Assembly (NCBI GenBank): GCA_020845495.1
Contig: JADLFM010000243.1
Coordinates: 62,001 to 126,000 of the forward strand
Source of the DNA: Chloroflexota bacterium
Lineage (GTDB): Bacteria > Chloroflexota > UBA6077 > JACCZL01
Direction of reading: 5' to 3'
DNA length: 64,000 bases
Shown here: one piece after another, positions 42,908-52,331 of the stretch
Position numbering within the stretch: the first letter of the stretch is position 1
How the letters are laid out: each line of letters starts with the position of its first letter
Notes under the pieces: generated by a model
Database searches by the model: none
What the model saw: only the letters and a program-made list of their open reading frames with translations
What the model was told of the DNA's origin: nothing
Program-made: the position numbers and the translations under genes

Positions 42908-44749
42908 ATGAGCGAGCGGTCGACGGATGACCCGGACATGGACGGCCTGTCTAGGAGCGACCCGAGCCGGGGCGGCGCGGCCAGGGGCGCGGCCAGGGGC
43001 GCGGCGATGAGTGCTGCGGCGCTGAAGGCTGCTCCCGGGGGCACGCGGCTGGCACGGCGGCGCTTCCTGCGGCTGCTTGGGCTGTCCGCGAGCGCATCGC
43101 TGCTGGCCGCCTGCGCTCCGATTAGCCCCCCGAGCCCGACGGCGGCACCGGCCGCCAGCAAGCCGGCTAGCGCTGGTAACGCCCCGGCGAGCAAGCCCGC
43201 GGCTGGCAGCACTCCAGCCTCCAGCACGCCGGCCAGTGCGGGAAGCGCACCCGCCACAACCGCACCGGCCCCCACTATCGCGGCCGGGTCCGGGCCGAGG
43301 AGCGCGGCAACGCCGGCCCCTGCCCAGCAGCAAGCGCGCGGCGGGACGCTACGCATCTCGACCGGCGGCCCTCTAGAGTCGCTCTTCCCGTTTCGCTTCG
43401 TCGAGCCAACCCTGGTCGGCCAACTCTACGACCCGCTCATCCGCTACGACGACAATCTGAAGCCGCAGCCTCGGCTCGCCGAGCGCTGGGAGTTCAGCCC
43501 GGACAAGACGCAGATCACCTTCACCCTTCGGCCGAACGTGAAATTCCACTCTGGCAAGGCACTGACCTCCGAGGACGTCGCCTACACCTACAAGTTTTTG
43601 ACCGATCCCAAGAACTCGAGCAACATCAGCGACTACATCAAGCTGGTCAAGGACGTCTCGACGCCCGATCCCCATACGGTCGTCTTCAGCTTCAAGGCGC
43701 CGACGCCTGCCGCCCTCGACATGTTCGACCTCTTCTGGGTGATCGAGAGCAACCCCCCTGACCTGACGACGACGCCGGCCGGCACCGGACCGTTCGTCCT
43801 GAAGGACTGGAAGCCAGGGCAGTCGGCGCGGGTCGAGCGCAATCCAGCCTACTGGGAGGTGGGACGGCCACTCCTCGATGCGATCGAGTGCCGGGTCGTC
43901 GGAGACGTCGAGACCCGGATGCTGAACCTGCGGGGCAAAGCTAGCGACTTCATTGCCCAGGTACCAATCAAGGACGTGCCTGACCTCCGAAAGGACGGCT
44001 TCGAAGCGGTGCCGGCCGGCGGCGGCTACTTCGACGTGCTGCTGAACGTGACCTACCCGCCGCTCGTCAAGCCGGAAGTGCGGCAGGCGATCTCGCGCGC
44101 CATCAATCGCCAGCGCTTCACCGAGACGATCCTCCAGGGCAATGTCCCGCCATCCTGCCTGCCGTATCCCAAGGCGTCGTTCGCCTACGACGCCATGCTC
44201 GATCAGAGCTGCAAGTACGACGTCGGGGAGGCGAAGCGCCTGCTGGCCCAGGCCGGTATGGCAGATGGGTTCGACGTGACGCTGCTTTCGAGCTCCGGCA
44301 TGAGCCAGGAGTCGGTGAAGCTGGCTGAATTGATCCAGAACGACCTGCAAGCCGTGGGGATTCGGGTCAAGATCGACAACGTCGAGTTGGCGGCCCATCA
44401 GGCGCTCCAGAAAAAGGGCGACTTCCAGATGGCGATTCACACCTTCGGCTTCTCGAACCGCGATCCCGGCTCGCTCTTCTTGACGGCCTCGGTCTGGAAG
44501 GCCGAGGGCAACTCCAGCCACTACCAGAATGCCGAGTACGCGGATCTCATCACCCGCGCCGCAACGACCGTCGACGATGCCCAGCGGAAGGCGCTCTACG
44601 AGCAGGTCTCCCACCACATCCTCGACGACCCGTTCGTCCTGGTCATCGCCCCGAGCGCCCGCCCCAACGCCTGGACGAAGCAGGTCCATGACATGAGCTG
44701 GAACGCCGATGGCTACCTCCAACTCGATCAGACCTGGCTCGCACAGTAG
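42908..44749 (+). CDS. Orphan family-5 ABC solute-binding lipoprotein
   Basis: This 613-residue binding protein has an N-terminal Tat-type signal (ARRRFLRLLGLSASASLLAAC) ending in a lipobox, after an unusually long hydrophilic head of about 45 residues. An Ala/Pro/Ser/Thr linker to about residue 140 leads to the SBP_bac_5 domain (YDPLIRYDDNLKPQPRLAERW and VRQAISRAINRQRFTETIL as landmarks). The ATG at 42908 follows GGAGGAG; in-frame GTG 42890 and ATG 42899 lie over that site. No permease or ATPase gene is adjacent, so it must join a transporter encoded elsewhere. Confidence 0.92.
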   Translation: MSERSTDDPDMDGLSRSDPSRGGAARGAARGAAMSAAALKAAPGGTRLARRRFLRLLGLSASASLLAACAPISPPSPTAAPAASKPASAGNAPASKPAAGSTPASSTPASAGSAPATTAPAPTIAAGSGPRSAATPAPAQQQARGGTLRISTGGPLESLFPFRFVEPTLVGQLYDPLIRYDDNLKPQPRLAERWEFSPDKTQITFTLRPNVKFHSGKALTSEDVAYTYKFLTDPKNSSNISDYIKLVKDVSTPDPHTVVFSFKAPTPAALDMFDLFWVIESNPPDLTTTPAGTGPFVLKDWKPGQSARVERNPAYWEVGRPLLDAIECRVVGDVETRMLNLRGKASDFIAQVPIKDVPDLRKDGFEAVPAGGGYFDVLLNVTYPPLVKPEVRQAISRAINRQRFTETILQGNVPPSCLPYPKASFAYDAMLDQSCKYDVGEAKRLLAQAGMADGFDVTLLSSSGMSQESVKLAELIQNDLQAVGIRVKIDNVELAAHQALQKKGDFQMAIHTFGFSNRDPGSLFLTASVWKAEGNSSHYQNAEYADLITRAATTVDDAQRKALYEQVSHHILDDPFVLVIAPSARPNAWTKQVHDMSWNADGYLQLDQTWLAQ

Positions 44750-44853
44750 GCGGCGCCACACTGTGGGCGGCGCCGGGCGTGGCAGCCGCAGGAAACGGCA
44801 TGGATACTGCTAGGCGGTCGTTCGACGGGTAGTACGGGTAACTGCCCGTCTGC

Positions 44854-44893
44854 GGTGGGTGTCTGGCCAGTGGGGGCCGGCCAGACACCCACC
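44854..44893 (+). terminator. Perfect 15-bp stem hairpin
   Basis: GGTGGGTGTCTGGCC (44854-44868) pairs fully with 44879-44893 around 10 bases. It lies between the solute-binding protein stop and the nitroreductase start, only 36 bp before the latter, so it could also regulate it. Confidence 0.55.
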
Positions 44894-44929
44894 CTGGTGC
44901 AATGGCCAGGGGCGAAGGGGGTCCCGACG

Positions 44930-45436
44930 ATGGACGTCTTCGAAGCAGTTCGCACGGTGCTAGCCGTGCGGCGGTATCAGGACCGGCCGCTGCCGGAGGA
45001 TGCGCTCCGCCGGATCGTCGAGGCCGCGCATTTGACCGCAAGCTCGCTGAACCTGCAGCCCTGGCATTTCATCGTCGTGCAGGATCGCGACACGCTCCGA
45101 AGGCTTGGAGAGCTCGCGCCGACCGGCCCATACATCGCCCAGGCCGCCGCTGCGATCGTCGTCGCGGTGCACCGCTCGAAGTACGCCATCTCGGACGCAA
45201 GCCGCGCGATCCAGTCGATGGTGCTCGCCGCCTGGGACCAGGGCATCGCCTCGAACTGGGCCGGCTTCAACGGCCTGGAGCGCGTCAAGCCGATCCTGGG
45301 CATTCCAGACGACCTGGACGTCCTGGCGATCGTGCCCCTCGGCTACCCGGCCGATGCGCTCGGGAAAGGCAAGAAGACCCGCAAGCCGCTCGGAGAAGTG
45401 GCCTCCCGCGAGCGGTTCGGTCAGCCCTTCGCGTAA
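44930..45436 (+). CDS. Nitroreductase family protein
   Basis: This 168-residue FMN-dependent oxidoreductase has VRTVLAVRRYQDRPLPED, the SSLNLQPWHFIVV flavin-binding stretch and the late motif LDVLAIVPLGYPAD followed by KKTRKPLGEVASRERFG. Family members reduce nitro compounds, quinones or flavins with NAD(P)H. At 168 residues it is on the short side for the family. The ATG at 44930 has AGGGGG upstream; in-frame starts further upstream would read through the hairpin. It is convergent with the PilZ gene. Confidence 0.9.
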   Translation: MDVFEAVRTVLAVRRYQDRPLPEDALRRIVEAAHLTASSLNLQPWHFIVVQDRDTLRRLGELAPTGPYIAQAAAAIVVAVHRSKYAISDASRAIQSMVLAAWDQGIASNWAGFNGLERVKPILGIPDDLDVLAIVPLGYPADALGKGKKTRKPLGEVASRERFGQPFA

Positions 45437-45456
45437 CCCCACGATGTTGATACGCG

Positions 45457-45473
45457 CCGGCCTTGCAGGCCGG
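45457..45473. terminator. Short hairpin between convergent genes
   Basis: CCGGCC (45457-45462) and GGCCGG (45468-45473) enclose TTGCA. It sits between the stops of the nitroreductase and PilZ genes and could end both transcripts. There is no T-run. Confidence 0.35.
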
Positions 45474-45487
45474 ACTGGCACCCTGGC

Positions 45488-46393
45488 TCAGTCGGCCAGC
45501 GTCGTCTCCCGGCGCGCAGCGATCTCCTGGCGGTACACGAACTGGACGATGCGTTGCCGGTCAGGCTCCTCCAGATCCGTGAACCGGCCGCGCACGGTGG
45601 TGCCGGGCGCCCGCGGATCCAACAGCATGTCGACGATCGTCAGCGTCGGCGTGATCGGCGGGCCGTCGTCCAAATTGAGCACGAGCCGAATCCGCTCGAC
45701 GACGCTCAGTTGCGCCTGACAGTTGAAACGCGCGCCGCCCGCGCTGACGTCGAGCAACTCCGCCCCGAGCAACCCGATTGGTCGGCCGTCCGGGCGTAAG
45801 CGAATGGCACTCGCGCGGGGCAGGGCGACCGTCGCGCGGACGTTTTCGCGGCGCTGAATCCGGAGCACCCGCCCGCTCACCGTCAGGAGCAGCGAGCCGC
45901 CGTGGCCCTCCTCCACCACCCGGCACGGAATCAGCCGGAGCGCGTCCGCCCGTGGCGCGAGCACCTGGACCGCCTGTCCAATCACGGGGCGACGGCCGGA
46001 CGGCACGTCACAGTTCAGCCAGATCCAGACCCGGTCGTCGACCATCGTGCGGACCCAGCCGTCAGCGAGTTGCTCCTCCTCGCTGGTAGCGCCGGCCACT
46101 CCCCAGGTTGCCTGGACCCTCCGTCCAGCTCGGAGCAGGTCGCGCCAGTCTTCTCGGAGCGTCGCGTCGAGGCCCCGAAAGATGACTTCGCTCAGGTGGA
46201 CAGGCTCGCGAGCGGAGGCAGGGCCGTCGATTGGCGTGGCCGCCGCGAGCGGCTGGGCGGCCAGGGATGCACTCGTCGGAGGTGCACTGGTCGGAGGTGG
46301 ACTCGCCGGAGGTGCACTCGACGGGCCAACCTCGGTCCGTCCGACGACGACATCGAGCAAGCGCTGGATCCACGAGCCAGGGGTATCCACCAT
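45488..46393 (-). CDS. PilZ-domain cyclic-di-GMP-binding protein
   Basis: This 301-residue protein has a C-terminal PilZ domain with the ligand motifs RRENVR (RxxxR type) and DVSAGGARF (D/NxSxxG). They are preceded by a YcgR-like N-terminal beta domain (ADGWVRTMVDDRVWIW... IGQAVQVLAPRADALRL). A Pro/Ala/Ser linker with repeated PPTSA units (residues about 25-60) precedes both. The start ATG at 46393 yields a short amphipathic head. This suggests a cytosolic c-di-GMP effector for motility or surface behaviour; no flagellar or pilus gene is nearby, so the output is unknown. Confidence 0.9.
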   Translation of the reverse strand: MVDTPGSWIQRLLDVVVGRTEVGPSSAPPASPPPTSAPPTSASLAAQPLAAATPIDGPASAREPVHLSEVIFRGLDATLREDWRDLLRAGRRVQATWGVAGATSEEEQLADGWVRTMVDDRVWIWLNCDVPSGRRPVIGQAVQVLAPRADALRLIPCRVVEEGHGGSLLLTVSGRVLRIQRRENVRATVALPRASAIRLRPDGRPIGLLGAELLDVSAGGARFNCQAQLSVVERIRLVLNLDDGPPITPTLTIVDMLLDPRAPGTTVRGRFTDLEEPDRQRIVQFVYRQEIAARRETTLAD

Positions 46394-46821
46394 CGATCGA
46401 CCTCACGACGCGCCAGGGCGCACCAGTCACCTGACCGAGCACGCCGCCCATGCTCCACAGGATACCGTTGCCGCCAGTTCTCGGAGTTCCCCACTGGGAG
46501 CGGGCGCGTTGAGATCCCGTTCGCCTGCGCCCACCTGAAGCGGTCTCGGTCCGGTTCCCGGCGCGTGGGCCTATCCCTACCTCCGGCTCGGCTGACGTGC
46601 CAGGACCGCGCATCCCATCCAACTGGGCGGTTATCACCGGTGTCGACGCTCGGTCGTCTGAATCAGGCTCTTGACCCCTCAGGCCGACTCTTGCTGATGA
46701 TGCATCTACGCCACGACCGCCCATCGAGTGTCTCGTCAATGCATTGTCGCGCTGCACAGTACAGCGAGGCCGTCAGGGTTGAGATTGCGTTTCCGCATCA
46801 GTCCCGCGCTCCAGGCTGGGC

Positions 46822-46827
46822 TATAAT
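46822..46827 (+). promoter_or_regulatory. Consensus -10 box
   Basis: A perfect TATAAT stands in very GC-rich sequence, about 210 bp upstream of the secreted protein gene. No -35 at 16-18 bases was found. Confidence 0.4.
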
Positions 46828-46939
46828 CGAGCGGCGTGGCGGGCGGGGGCCTGGTCGGCCGCTCAGGCTGTGCCCTGCTGCACCCTGACCCTGGCCGGTA
46901 CGCCCGCTCCGATGCGACGTCGTACGACGGCCGCCCGCT

Positions 46940-46961
46940 GACCGGTTGGGATGAACCGGTC
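46940..46961 (+). promoter_or_regulatory. 8-bp inverted repeat in the leader of the secreted protein gene
   Basis: GACCGGTT (46940-46947) and AACCGGTC (46954-46961) are separated by six bases. This could be an operator or RNA hairpin in the untranslated leader. Confidence 0.4.
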
Positions 46962-47037
46962 GGGTCCGACGTACGCTGGTCAGGATAACCCGGCCGCGAA
47001 CGCTATCCTGGCACGTGGCTGCGAGGAGGCTAGAGCG

Positions 47038-48342
47038 ATGATCCACGAGCTTCACCGGCCAGGCCGAGGGCGGGTACCACGCACGGTGCTCGGCGCCGTC
47101 TGTTCGGCGCTGTTGGCCGCGGCGCTCCTCGCGACGCCATCCGCTCCGACGATCCGTGCCGCCGACCCTCCGCCCGGAGAGTTCCTCGAGACGTTTACCG
47201 GGCGCCCGCCCGACCCGACGCCCTGGCAACCGACTAGCTGGGACGTCACCGTCCACTCGCGCGACCGCGAGACCTGGAAAGAGCTCCAGCCGATGATGGC
47301 GCATCACGGCCCGGACTGCTCGGCCTACCCGGGCTTCCATCCGACCAGCGCCTACGACGACGCCGTCTTCCTCTGCAACGATCACATGATGACGGCGATC
47401 AACGCGAGCGGCTACGGCGTCATCTACTTGACTCCGAACCAACTCGTCGACTTCTCCTCTGGCGAGGCTGTCGTGCGATTCGACGCCTCGACCTTACGCT
47501 CGTCGGGCCGGGACTGGTGGGATCTCTGGCTCACCCCGTACGACGACAACCTTCAGCTCCCCCTCCATCGCTGGCTGCCGGACCTGACCGGCGAGCCACG
47601 CCGCGCCGTCCACGTCGAGATGACCGACTTCAACGGCGAGACCGTCTTCCGAGCCGCCACGATGCAGGACTTCGGCGTCAGCGACCTGGACCGGGCGAGC
47701 TACGAAGGCTACGAGAAGATGTTGACGCCGAGCGGCGTGACCCGCGACACCTTCGAGCTACGCATCTCGCGGACCTCGTTGAAGTTCGGGATGCCGAAGT
47801 ACGGGCTCTGGTGGATCGATACGCCCATGTCGGACCTCGGCTGGGACCGCGCCGTGCTCCAGATCGGCCACCACTCCTACACCCCGACGAAGGACTGTGA
47901 CCCGACGCGCTGCGGGCCCAACACCTGGCACTGGGACAACGTCAGCATCAGCCCAGCCCAGCCATTCACCATCATCCGTGGAAACCAGCACTGGGTAGAC
48001 GGCGACGATGCCGTGCCCGTTGAGTTCGCAGCACCCGCGCCGACCGACGCACACCTGCGCTTCGCGGCCATCGGCGCCGCGATCGAGGTGAGCTATGACG
48101 ACGGAGCGACCTGGCAACTGGCCGAGGCGCGTCAGGTCGTCAAGTCGCCGGAAGAAGCGTTCCACTCGTACTGGACGCCGATTCCAGCCGGTACGACGCA
48201 GGTTGAGGTGCGTGGGCGTGACTGGTGGGGCGGCGGCTGGATGGCGCGCGACTTCTCGATCTGGTCGCCGGTTGCGCCGTCCGATGCCGCCGCGTCACCC
48301 CCGGCCGAGCCGGCGTCGGAGGCCGCGGCCTCCGACGAGTAG
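47038..48342 (+). CDS. Secreted protein of unknown function
   Basis: This 434-residue protein has a Sec signal (VLGAVCSALLAAALLATPSAPTIRA). The mature part is Trp- and Tyr-rich with beta-sandwich character, resembling extracellular carbohydrate-binding or glycoside-associated folds (DWWDLWLTPYDDNLQLPLHRW and AVLQIGHHSYTPTKDC as landmarks). It ends with a Pro/Ala/Ser/Glu tail (residues about 415-434). Three or four Cys could form disulfides. I do not recognise the family. The ATG at 47038 follows GAGGAGG; an ATG at 46951 lacks a site. It is a single gene behind a long leader. Confidence 0.8.
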   Translation: MIHELHRPGRGRVPRTVLGAVCSALLAAALLATPSAPTIRAADPPPGEFLETFTGRPPDPTPWQPTSWDVTVHSRDRETWKELQPMMAHHGPDCSAYPGFHPTSAYDDAVFLCNDHMMTAINASGYGVIYLTPNQLVDFSSGEAVVRFDASTLRSSGRDWWDLWLTPYDDNLQLPLHRWLPDLTGEPRRAVHVEMTDFNGETVFRAATMQDFGVSDLDRASYEGYEKMLTPSGVTRDTFELRISRTSLKFGMPKYGLWWIDTPMSDLGWDRAVLQIGHHSYTPTKDCDPTRCGPNTWHWDNVSISPAQPFTIIRGNQHWVDGDDAVPVEFAAPAPTDAHLRFAAIGAAIEVSYDDGATWQLAEARQVVKSPEEAFHSYWTPIPAGTTQVEVRGRDWWGGGWMARDFSIWSPVAPSDAAASPPAEPASEAAASDE

Positions 48343-48389
48343 CCGCGGGGGTGCAGTCGTAGCGCCCCCGCTCGCGCGGCTCAGCGGGC

Positions 48390-49460
48390 TTATCGCCGGA
48401 GCCGCTCCAACGCTCGTTCGTCGATCTCCAGGCCAAGGCCGGGGCGGTCGGGGAGCGTGACCATGCCGTTCCTGGGCAGGATCGGCTCGCGGTACAGATC
48501 GAGGATCTCCGGATCCCACACCTGATACTCATGGGGGCGAACCGCGTTCACGAAGGTCGAGTACAGATGCAAGCTGGCCGCGCTGGAGACGCCGGCCGAT
48601 GGGCAGTGCGGCATGATCGGCTTGTTGAACGCCGTGGCCAGGTCGAAGATGCGCCGGACCTCGCTGATGCCGCCGGCCATCACGATGTCCGGCTGAAGGA
48701 TGTCCGGGTTCCCGATCTGGATCAGGTCGCGGAACTGCCAGCGGGTGTGCTCCTGCTCGCCGGACGAAACTGGCACGTCGAGCGCATCGGTCACCTGTCG
48801 CAGCCCGAGATAGTCGTACTGGGGCAGCGGCTCCTCGAAGTGGGCGATGCCAAGCACCTCGAACGCCTTACCCTGACGGATCGCCGTGCTCACCGAATAG
48901 CCGTTGTTGGCGTCGAAGCTGAGCGGCACGTCTGGTGGCAGGAACGAGCGGCATAGCTCAAACATTCGCAGGTCTTTGGACGGATTCGCGTCCTGGCGGT
49001 TCGCGTTCCAGTCCATCCGGATCTTGAACGCCCGGAACCCGTCCGCATAGCCCTGCTGTACCCGCTCCAACATCTGCTCGGGCTGCTGCTCCCAGCCCAT
49101 CCCGAGGCTCAGGTAAACGGGCATCGTGGTGCGGGCGGGGCCGCCGAGCAGGTCGCAGAGCGGCATCCCCGCGGCCTTCGCCGCGATGTCCCAGCACGCG
49201 ATGTCGATGGCTCCGATTGCCGAGGTCTGGAGCCCCTTCGAGCCAGTCCGGCTGGTGCCGTAGAACATCTCGTCCCAGAGCCGGATGGCCTTACGCGGAT
49301 CCTTACCCTGCACGATCGGCAGGAGCCCGTCCTCGATCAGCCCTTTGAGGCCGGGAAAGCCGGGCGCCTCGCCAAGACCCACCAGCCCCTCGTCGGTGAA
49401 CACCCGCACCAGGGTGCCCCGAATCCGGAGCGGCTCGACCCGTATATCGGTGATCTTCAT
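48390..49460 (-). CDS. Mandelate racemase/muconate-lactonizing enzyme family protein
   Basis: This 356-residue enolase-superfamily enzyme has metal ligands Asp183 (SFDANNGYS), Glu209 (HFEEPLPQYD) and Glu235 (SSGEQEHTRW). The likely bases are Lys146 (FKIRMDW) and His285 (MPHCPSAG). It differs from the dehydratase at 9287 in length and in the capping domain (short FPGLKGLIEDG instead of the long loop). Probably a sugar-acid dehydratase or racemase; the substrate is not predictable. The ATG at 49460 has GGAGGAA upstream. It lies downstream of transketolase on the same strand, past a terminator. Confidence 0.9.
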   Translation of the reverse strand: MKITDIRVEPLRIRGTLVRVFTDEGLVGLGEAPGFPGLKGLIEDGLLPIVQGKDPRKAIRLWDEMFYGTSRTGSKGLQTSAIGAIDIACWDIAAKAAGMPLCDLLGGPARTTMPVYLSLGMGWEQQPEQMLERVQQGYADGFRAFKIRMDWNANRQDANPSKDLRMFELCRSFLPPDVPLSFDANNGYSVSTAIRQGKAFEVLGIAHFEEPLPQYDYLGLRQVTDALDVPVSSGEQEHTRWQFRDLIQIGNPDILQPDIVMAGGISEVRRIFDLATAFNKPIMPHCPSAGVSSAASLHLYSTFVNAVRPHEYQVWDPEILDLYREPILPRNGMVTLPDRPGLGLEIDERALERLRR

Positions 49461-49620
49461 GCCTGTTCCTCCGCGCGCCGACGCGCCATGCCAGCCACAC
49501 TATACGCAGCCCGGATGCTCGACCGAACTGCCCCGCGCCCCGCGGTGAGGGGCTGACTGAGTTGGGCGGGGCGGTCCTGGCCTACCGAACTGCCTCGCAC
49601 CCCGGTTGAGGGAAAACACA

Positions 49621-49652
49621 CGAGGCGCCCGGTCGAGAGACCGGGCGCCTCG
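49621..49652 (-). terminator. Intrinsic terminator of the transketolase gene
   Basis: CGAGGCGCCCGGTC (49621-49634) pairs perfectly with 49639-49652 around GAGA. On the minus strand the stem is followed by TGTGTTTTCCC, a T-rich tract, as expected for an intrinsic terminator after the gene ending at 49687. Confidence 0.75.
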
Positions 49653-49686
49653 AAGTCCGCTGGAAGCACGACGTTGGGGCTCGGGG

Positions 49687-52047
49687 CTAGCTCCGGGCGG
49701 CCGCGAGCTCCTGGCTGATCCGCTCCAGGCGCTGGGCGCGGGCGCGAGCGAATCGCTCGATGCCCGCGAGCAGCCAGTCCTGGGACAGATGCGCCTCCTC
49801 CAGCACCTCGTCGACGGTGCCGCCGGTGCGCCAGCGATTGTCCCAGTCGCTCGACATGGCGTACTCGTCGGCGATGCGGTGAGTGACCCAGTCCCGCATC
49901 AGGCGCCGCGCGCCATTGGTGATGAACGTCATGTCCACCCGGTCGCCCGGCGACACGATCGACTCCTGGTAGCTCTTCGGCTGGAGCCGGAAGAGCTCCG
50001 GACTGACGGCCGCCACGAGCTTGACGTTCAGGCCACGTTCGTCCAGCCTGGGCAGGATCCGCACGACGTTGTACGTCGACATCGTGCCCTGCACCAGGAT
50101 CGTGCCCATCTTCGGCTGGTCGGGGCGGTAGTCGCGGATCAGATACGCGCCCTTTGCCGCGTCGAAGTACGGGGCGATGCCGAGCGCCTCCCGATCCGGC
50201 ACCTGGATCGGCGGGCGAGTGAGGTGGAGCGCTACGATGTGGGCGTCGGTCGCCATCGCCGCCGCGATCAGCACCGGAACCTCGTTGTGCTCCCAGGGGA
50301 TGATATTGATCGTCTGCCCCTCGGGGAAGAACTGGGTCACGCCGGGTGAGAAGATGCCGAAGTGGGTACGGGAGTCTTCGGCCGTCTCAGGCCCGGAGTG
50401 GCCAGCCACCCAGAGCACCTTCCCGACCTTGATGTTCGAGTCCTGCGCGACCTGACTGAACAGCCGCATCGGACCATACTTCAGGTAGCTGAACGAGGCG
50501 TAGGTCGAGTGCGCCGCGAAGAAGCCGTCGAACTCCTCGAACGGCCGCTCTGAGACGTTGACGCAGGCGATACCTGCCGAGATCCCGGAGTTCGTGAACT
50601 CGGTGATCTCCTGGGGCAACAGCGAGCCCTCGAGGTTGGTGTTGCGGTCGTAGCGGCCCCAGCCCTGCTCACCGCCGCTGCCGTGCGCGAAGCCCGCGAT
50701 GTTCGTGGACTCGGCAAGGTCCGCCGACATGGCGAGGAACAATGGGCGCCCGTACTCGCGCCGCCCAAACGAGTTGATCCAGGCACCCCACTTTGCGAGG
50801 CCGGCTCGGTTTGGTGCGCTCGTACCTGGCTTGACGAAGAGATCGTCCGGATAGCTTTTGAAGTCCCAGAGGCGGGAGTCCTTCCAGGGATTCCGCGACG
50901 TATCCAGCCGGAAGCTCGGGATCTCCTCCGGCACCGAGTCGCCAAGCTCGACAAACCGGTCCGAGAGATAGTCGACCAGGGCATCATCCGACGCGATGAC
51001 GTCCGCGATGGCCTGGAGGTTCGCCTCGAACTGCGAGCGGAGCGCCGCCACATCGGACGTGGACGTCTCGCCGTTGCCGCTCCACCGGCAGCCGTATTTG
51101 TCGGCGAACTCCTGGCGACCCTGCCAGTACAGGTCGGAGTTCAACTTGTGCGGCGCGCCATGGGACTTGTAGCCGGTGACGCCGTAGCCGTGACCCTTGG
51201 TCGTCTTGAACCAGACCATCCCTGGCCGATGCTCGGGGTTCGGTGCATTGACGGCTTCGAGGATCGCCTCGGCGGCGGATCGCATGTCGTTGCCGTTCTC
51301 AGTCCCAAATACCCGAAAGCCGTACGGCTCGAACCAGTCGCGCGGCGTGCCGTTGATGACGCTGCTCGCCCTGAACTCGTCGATCCCGAAGTCGTTCCAG
51401 TCGATCAGGTAGTAGAGGTTGTCGAGGCCGAGACCGAAGGCGCTGTTCTTGGTCTCGTGGCTGGCGCCGGCGGTGAGGCCGCCCTCGCCCTCGATGGCGA
51501 AGACCTTGACGCCCTCAGCACCCGCGCGCTTGAGGGCAATCGCCTCGCCGGCGGCCGGCGGCGAGCCGTGGCCGCTCGGGCCGGTGTTGAACTTGAGGAA
51601 GAGGGTCTTGCCCTCCATCTCGGCGTGGCCGGCCAGGCCGCCGTGGCGGCGGAAGCCGAGCAGATCGCGCGGGAGCAGTTGCCGAGTATCGGCCTCGGGC
51701 ACGGCGTAGCGCTTGTCCCCGGTTCGGTCGTAGCGGGCCTTGAGCGCCGTGTTGTAGGCGGCCAGCATGGTGTAGATCAGGGGGACGGTGTGGCCGGCGA
51801 CGAGGATGAACTTGTCCCCGAAGCGCTTTTCGGGGTGGCGAATGTCCCAGCGCATCGCGCCACTCAGGGTGAGCGAGACGAGCATCTGGATCTTGGACCG
51901 CGATCCGCCCGGATGGCCGCTCTGCCGGTAGTTCAGCGTCACGTCGATGAACTGGGCGATGCAGTCTCCGATCTTTTCCCAGTGGGCGATGTGCGGCTCG
52001 ATCGCCCCGAGACGTGCGTCGACAGGAGCCAGGGTACCATCACTCAT
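49687..52047 (-). CDS. Transketolase, large variant
   Basis: This thiamine-diphosphate enzyme of the pentose phosphate pathway is 786 residues long, about 120 more than the usual transketolase. The TPP domain has IEGEGGLTAGASHETKNSAFG and YLIDWNDFGID. The pyrimidine domain has GHSGPETAEDSRTHFGIF, with the conserved Glu and His. The long linker and TPP motif do not fit phosphoketolase, which is also near 790 residues. I did not identify the closest subfamily. The ATG at 52047 follows AAAGGT; ATGs at 52053 and 52062 lie on that site. It is a single-gene unit with a terminator downstream. Confidence 0.9.
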   Translation of the reverse strand: MSDGTLAPVDARLGAIEPHIAHWEKIGDCIAQFIDVTLNYRQSGHPGGSRSKIQMLVSLTLSGAMRWDIRHPEKRFGDKFILVAGHTVPLIYTMLAAYNTALKARYDRTGDKRYAVPEADTRQLLPRDLLGFRRHGGLAGHAEMEGKTLFLKFNTGPSGHGSPPAAGEAIALKRAGAEGVKVFAIEGEGGLTAGASHETKNSAFGLGLDNLYYLIDWNDFGIDEFRASSVINGTPRDWFEPYGFRVFGTENGNDMRSAAEAILEAVNAPNPEHRPGMVWFKTTKGHGYGVTGYKSHGAPHKLNSDLYWQGRQEFADKYGCRWSGNGETSTSDVAALRSQFEANLQAIADVIASDDALVDYLSDRFVELGDSVPEEIPSFRLDTSRNPWKDSRLWDFKSYPDDLFVKPGTSAPNRAGLAKWGAWINSFGRREYGRPLFLAMSADLAESTNIAGFAHGSGGEQGWGRYDRNTNLEGSLLPQEITEFTNSGISAGIACVNVSERPFEEFDGFFAAHSTYASFSYLKYGPMRLFSQVAQDSNIKVGKVLWVAGHSGPETAEDSRTHFGIFSPGVTQFFPEGQTINIIPWEHNEVPVLIAAAMATDAHIVALHLTRPPIQVPDREALGIAPYFDAAKGAYLIRDYRPDQPKMGTILVQGTMSTYNVVRILPRLDERGLNVKLVAAVSPELFRLQPKSYQESIVSPGDRVDMTFITNGARRLMRDWVTHRIADEYAMSSDWDNRWRTGGTVDEVLEEAHLSQDWLLAGIERFARARAQRLERISQELAAARS

Positions 52048-52225
52048 TGGCATACCTTTCATAGTGACATCCGAGTCGGCGCCCGCCGCGCATGGATCGT
52101 TCCATGCCTCCGGGCGACTGCCCTCGATTCTACGCACTCGGCAACAGTATGGCACGCTTCGCCGAGCGGCGTGGCCGTGCGCACGCGCCTGATGAACGGC
52201 ACGGCGTGGCGCCGAGCGCTGGACA

Positions 52226-52261
52226 GACGGGCGGGAGGCTCCTCAGAGCCTCCCGCCCGTC
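52226..52261 (-). terminator. Perfect 16-bp stem hairpin, probable terminator
   Basis: GACGGGCGGGAGGCTC (52226-52241) pairs with 52246-52261 around CTCA, 71 bp past the stop of the solute-binding protein gene. No T-run follows on the minus strand. Confidence 0.6.
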
Positions 52262-52331
52262 ACCGCCGGGGTTGCGCGGCTGGCCGCGCGTGGTAACGGC
52301 GCCGCCCAGATGCGGCGCCACGGTGGAGGTG

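Larger units (their letters stand above)
46394..47037. other. 644-bp divergent intergenic region with long leader
   Basis: No gene is recognised. It holds a consensus -10 (46822-46827), a palindrome CGTCGTACGACG near 46919-46930 and an 8-bp hairpin at 46940-46961. The implied 5' leader of the secreted protein gene is about 200 bases. Confidence 0.5.

Noticed and set aside
49687..52047. Phosphoketolase instead of transketolase
   Set aside because: The length fits, but the phosphoketolase signature is absent and transketolase TPP and pyrimidine-domain motifs are present.
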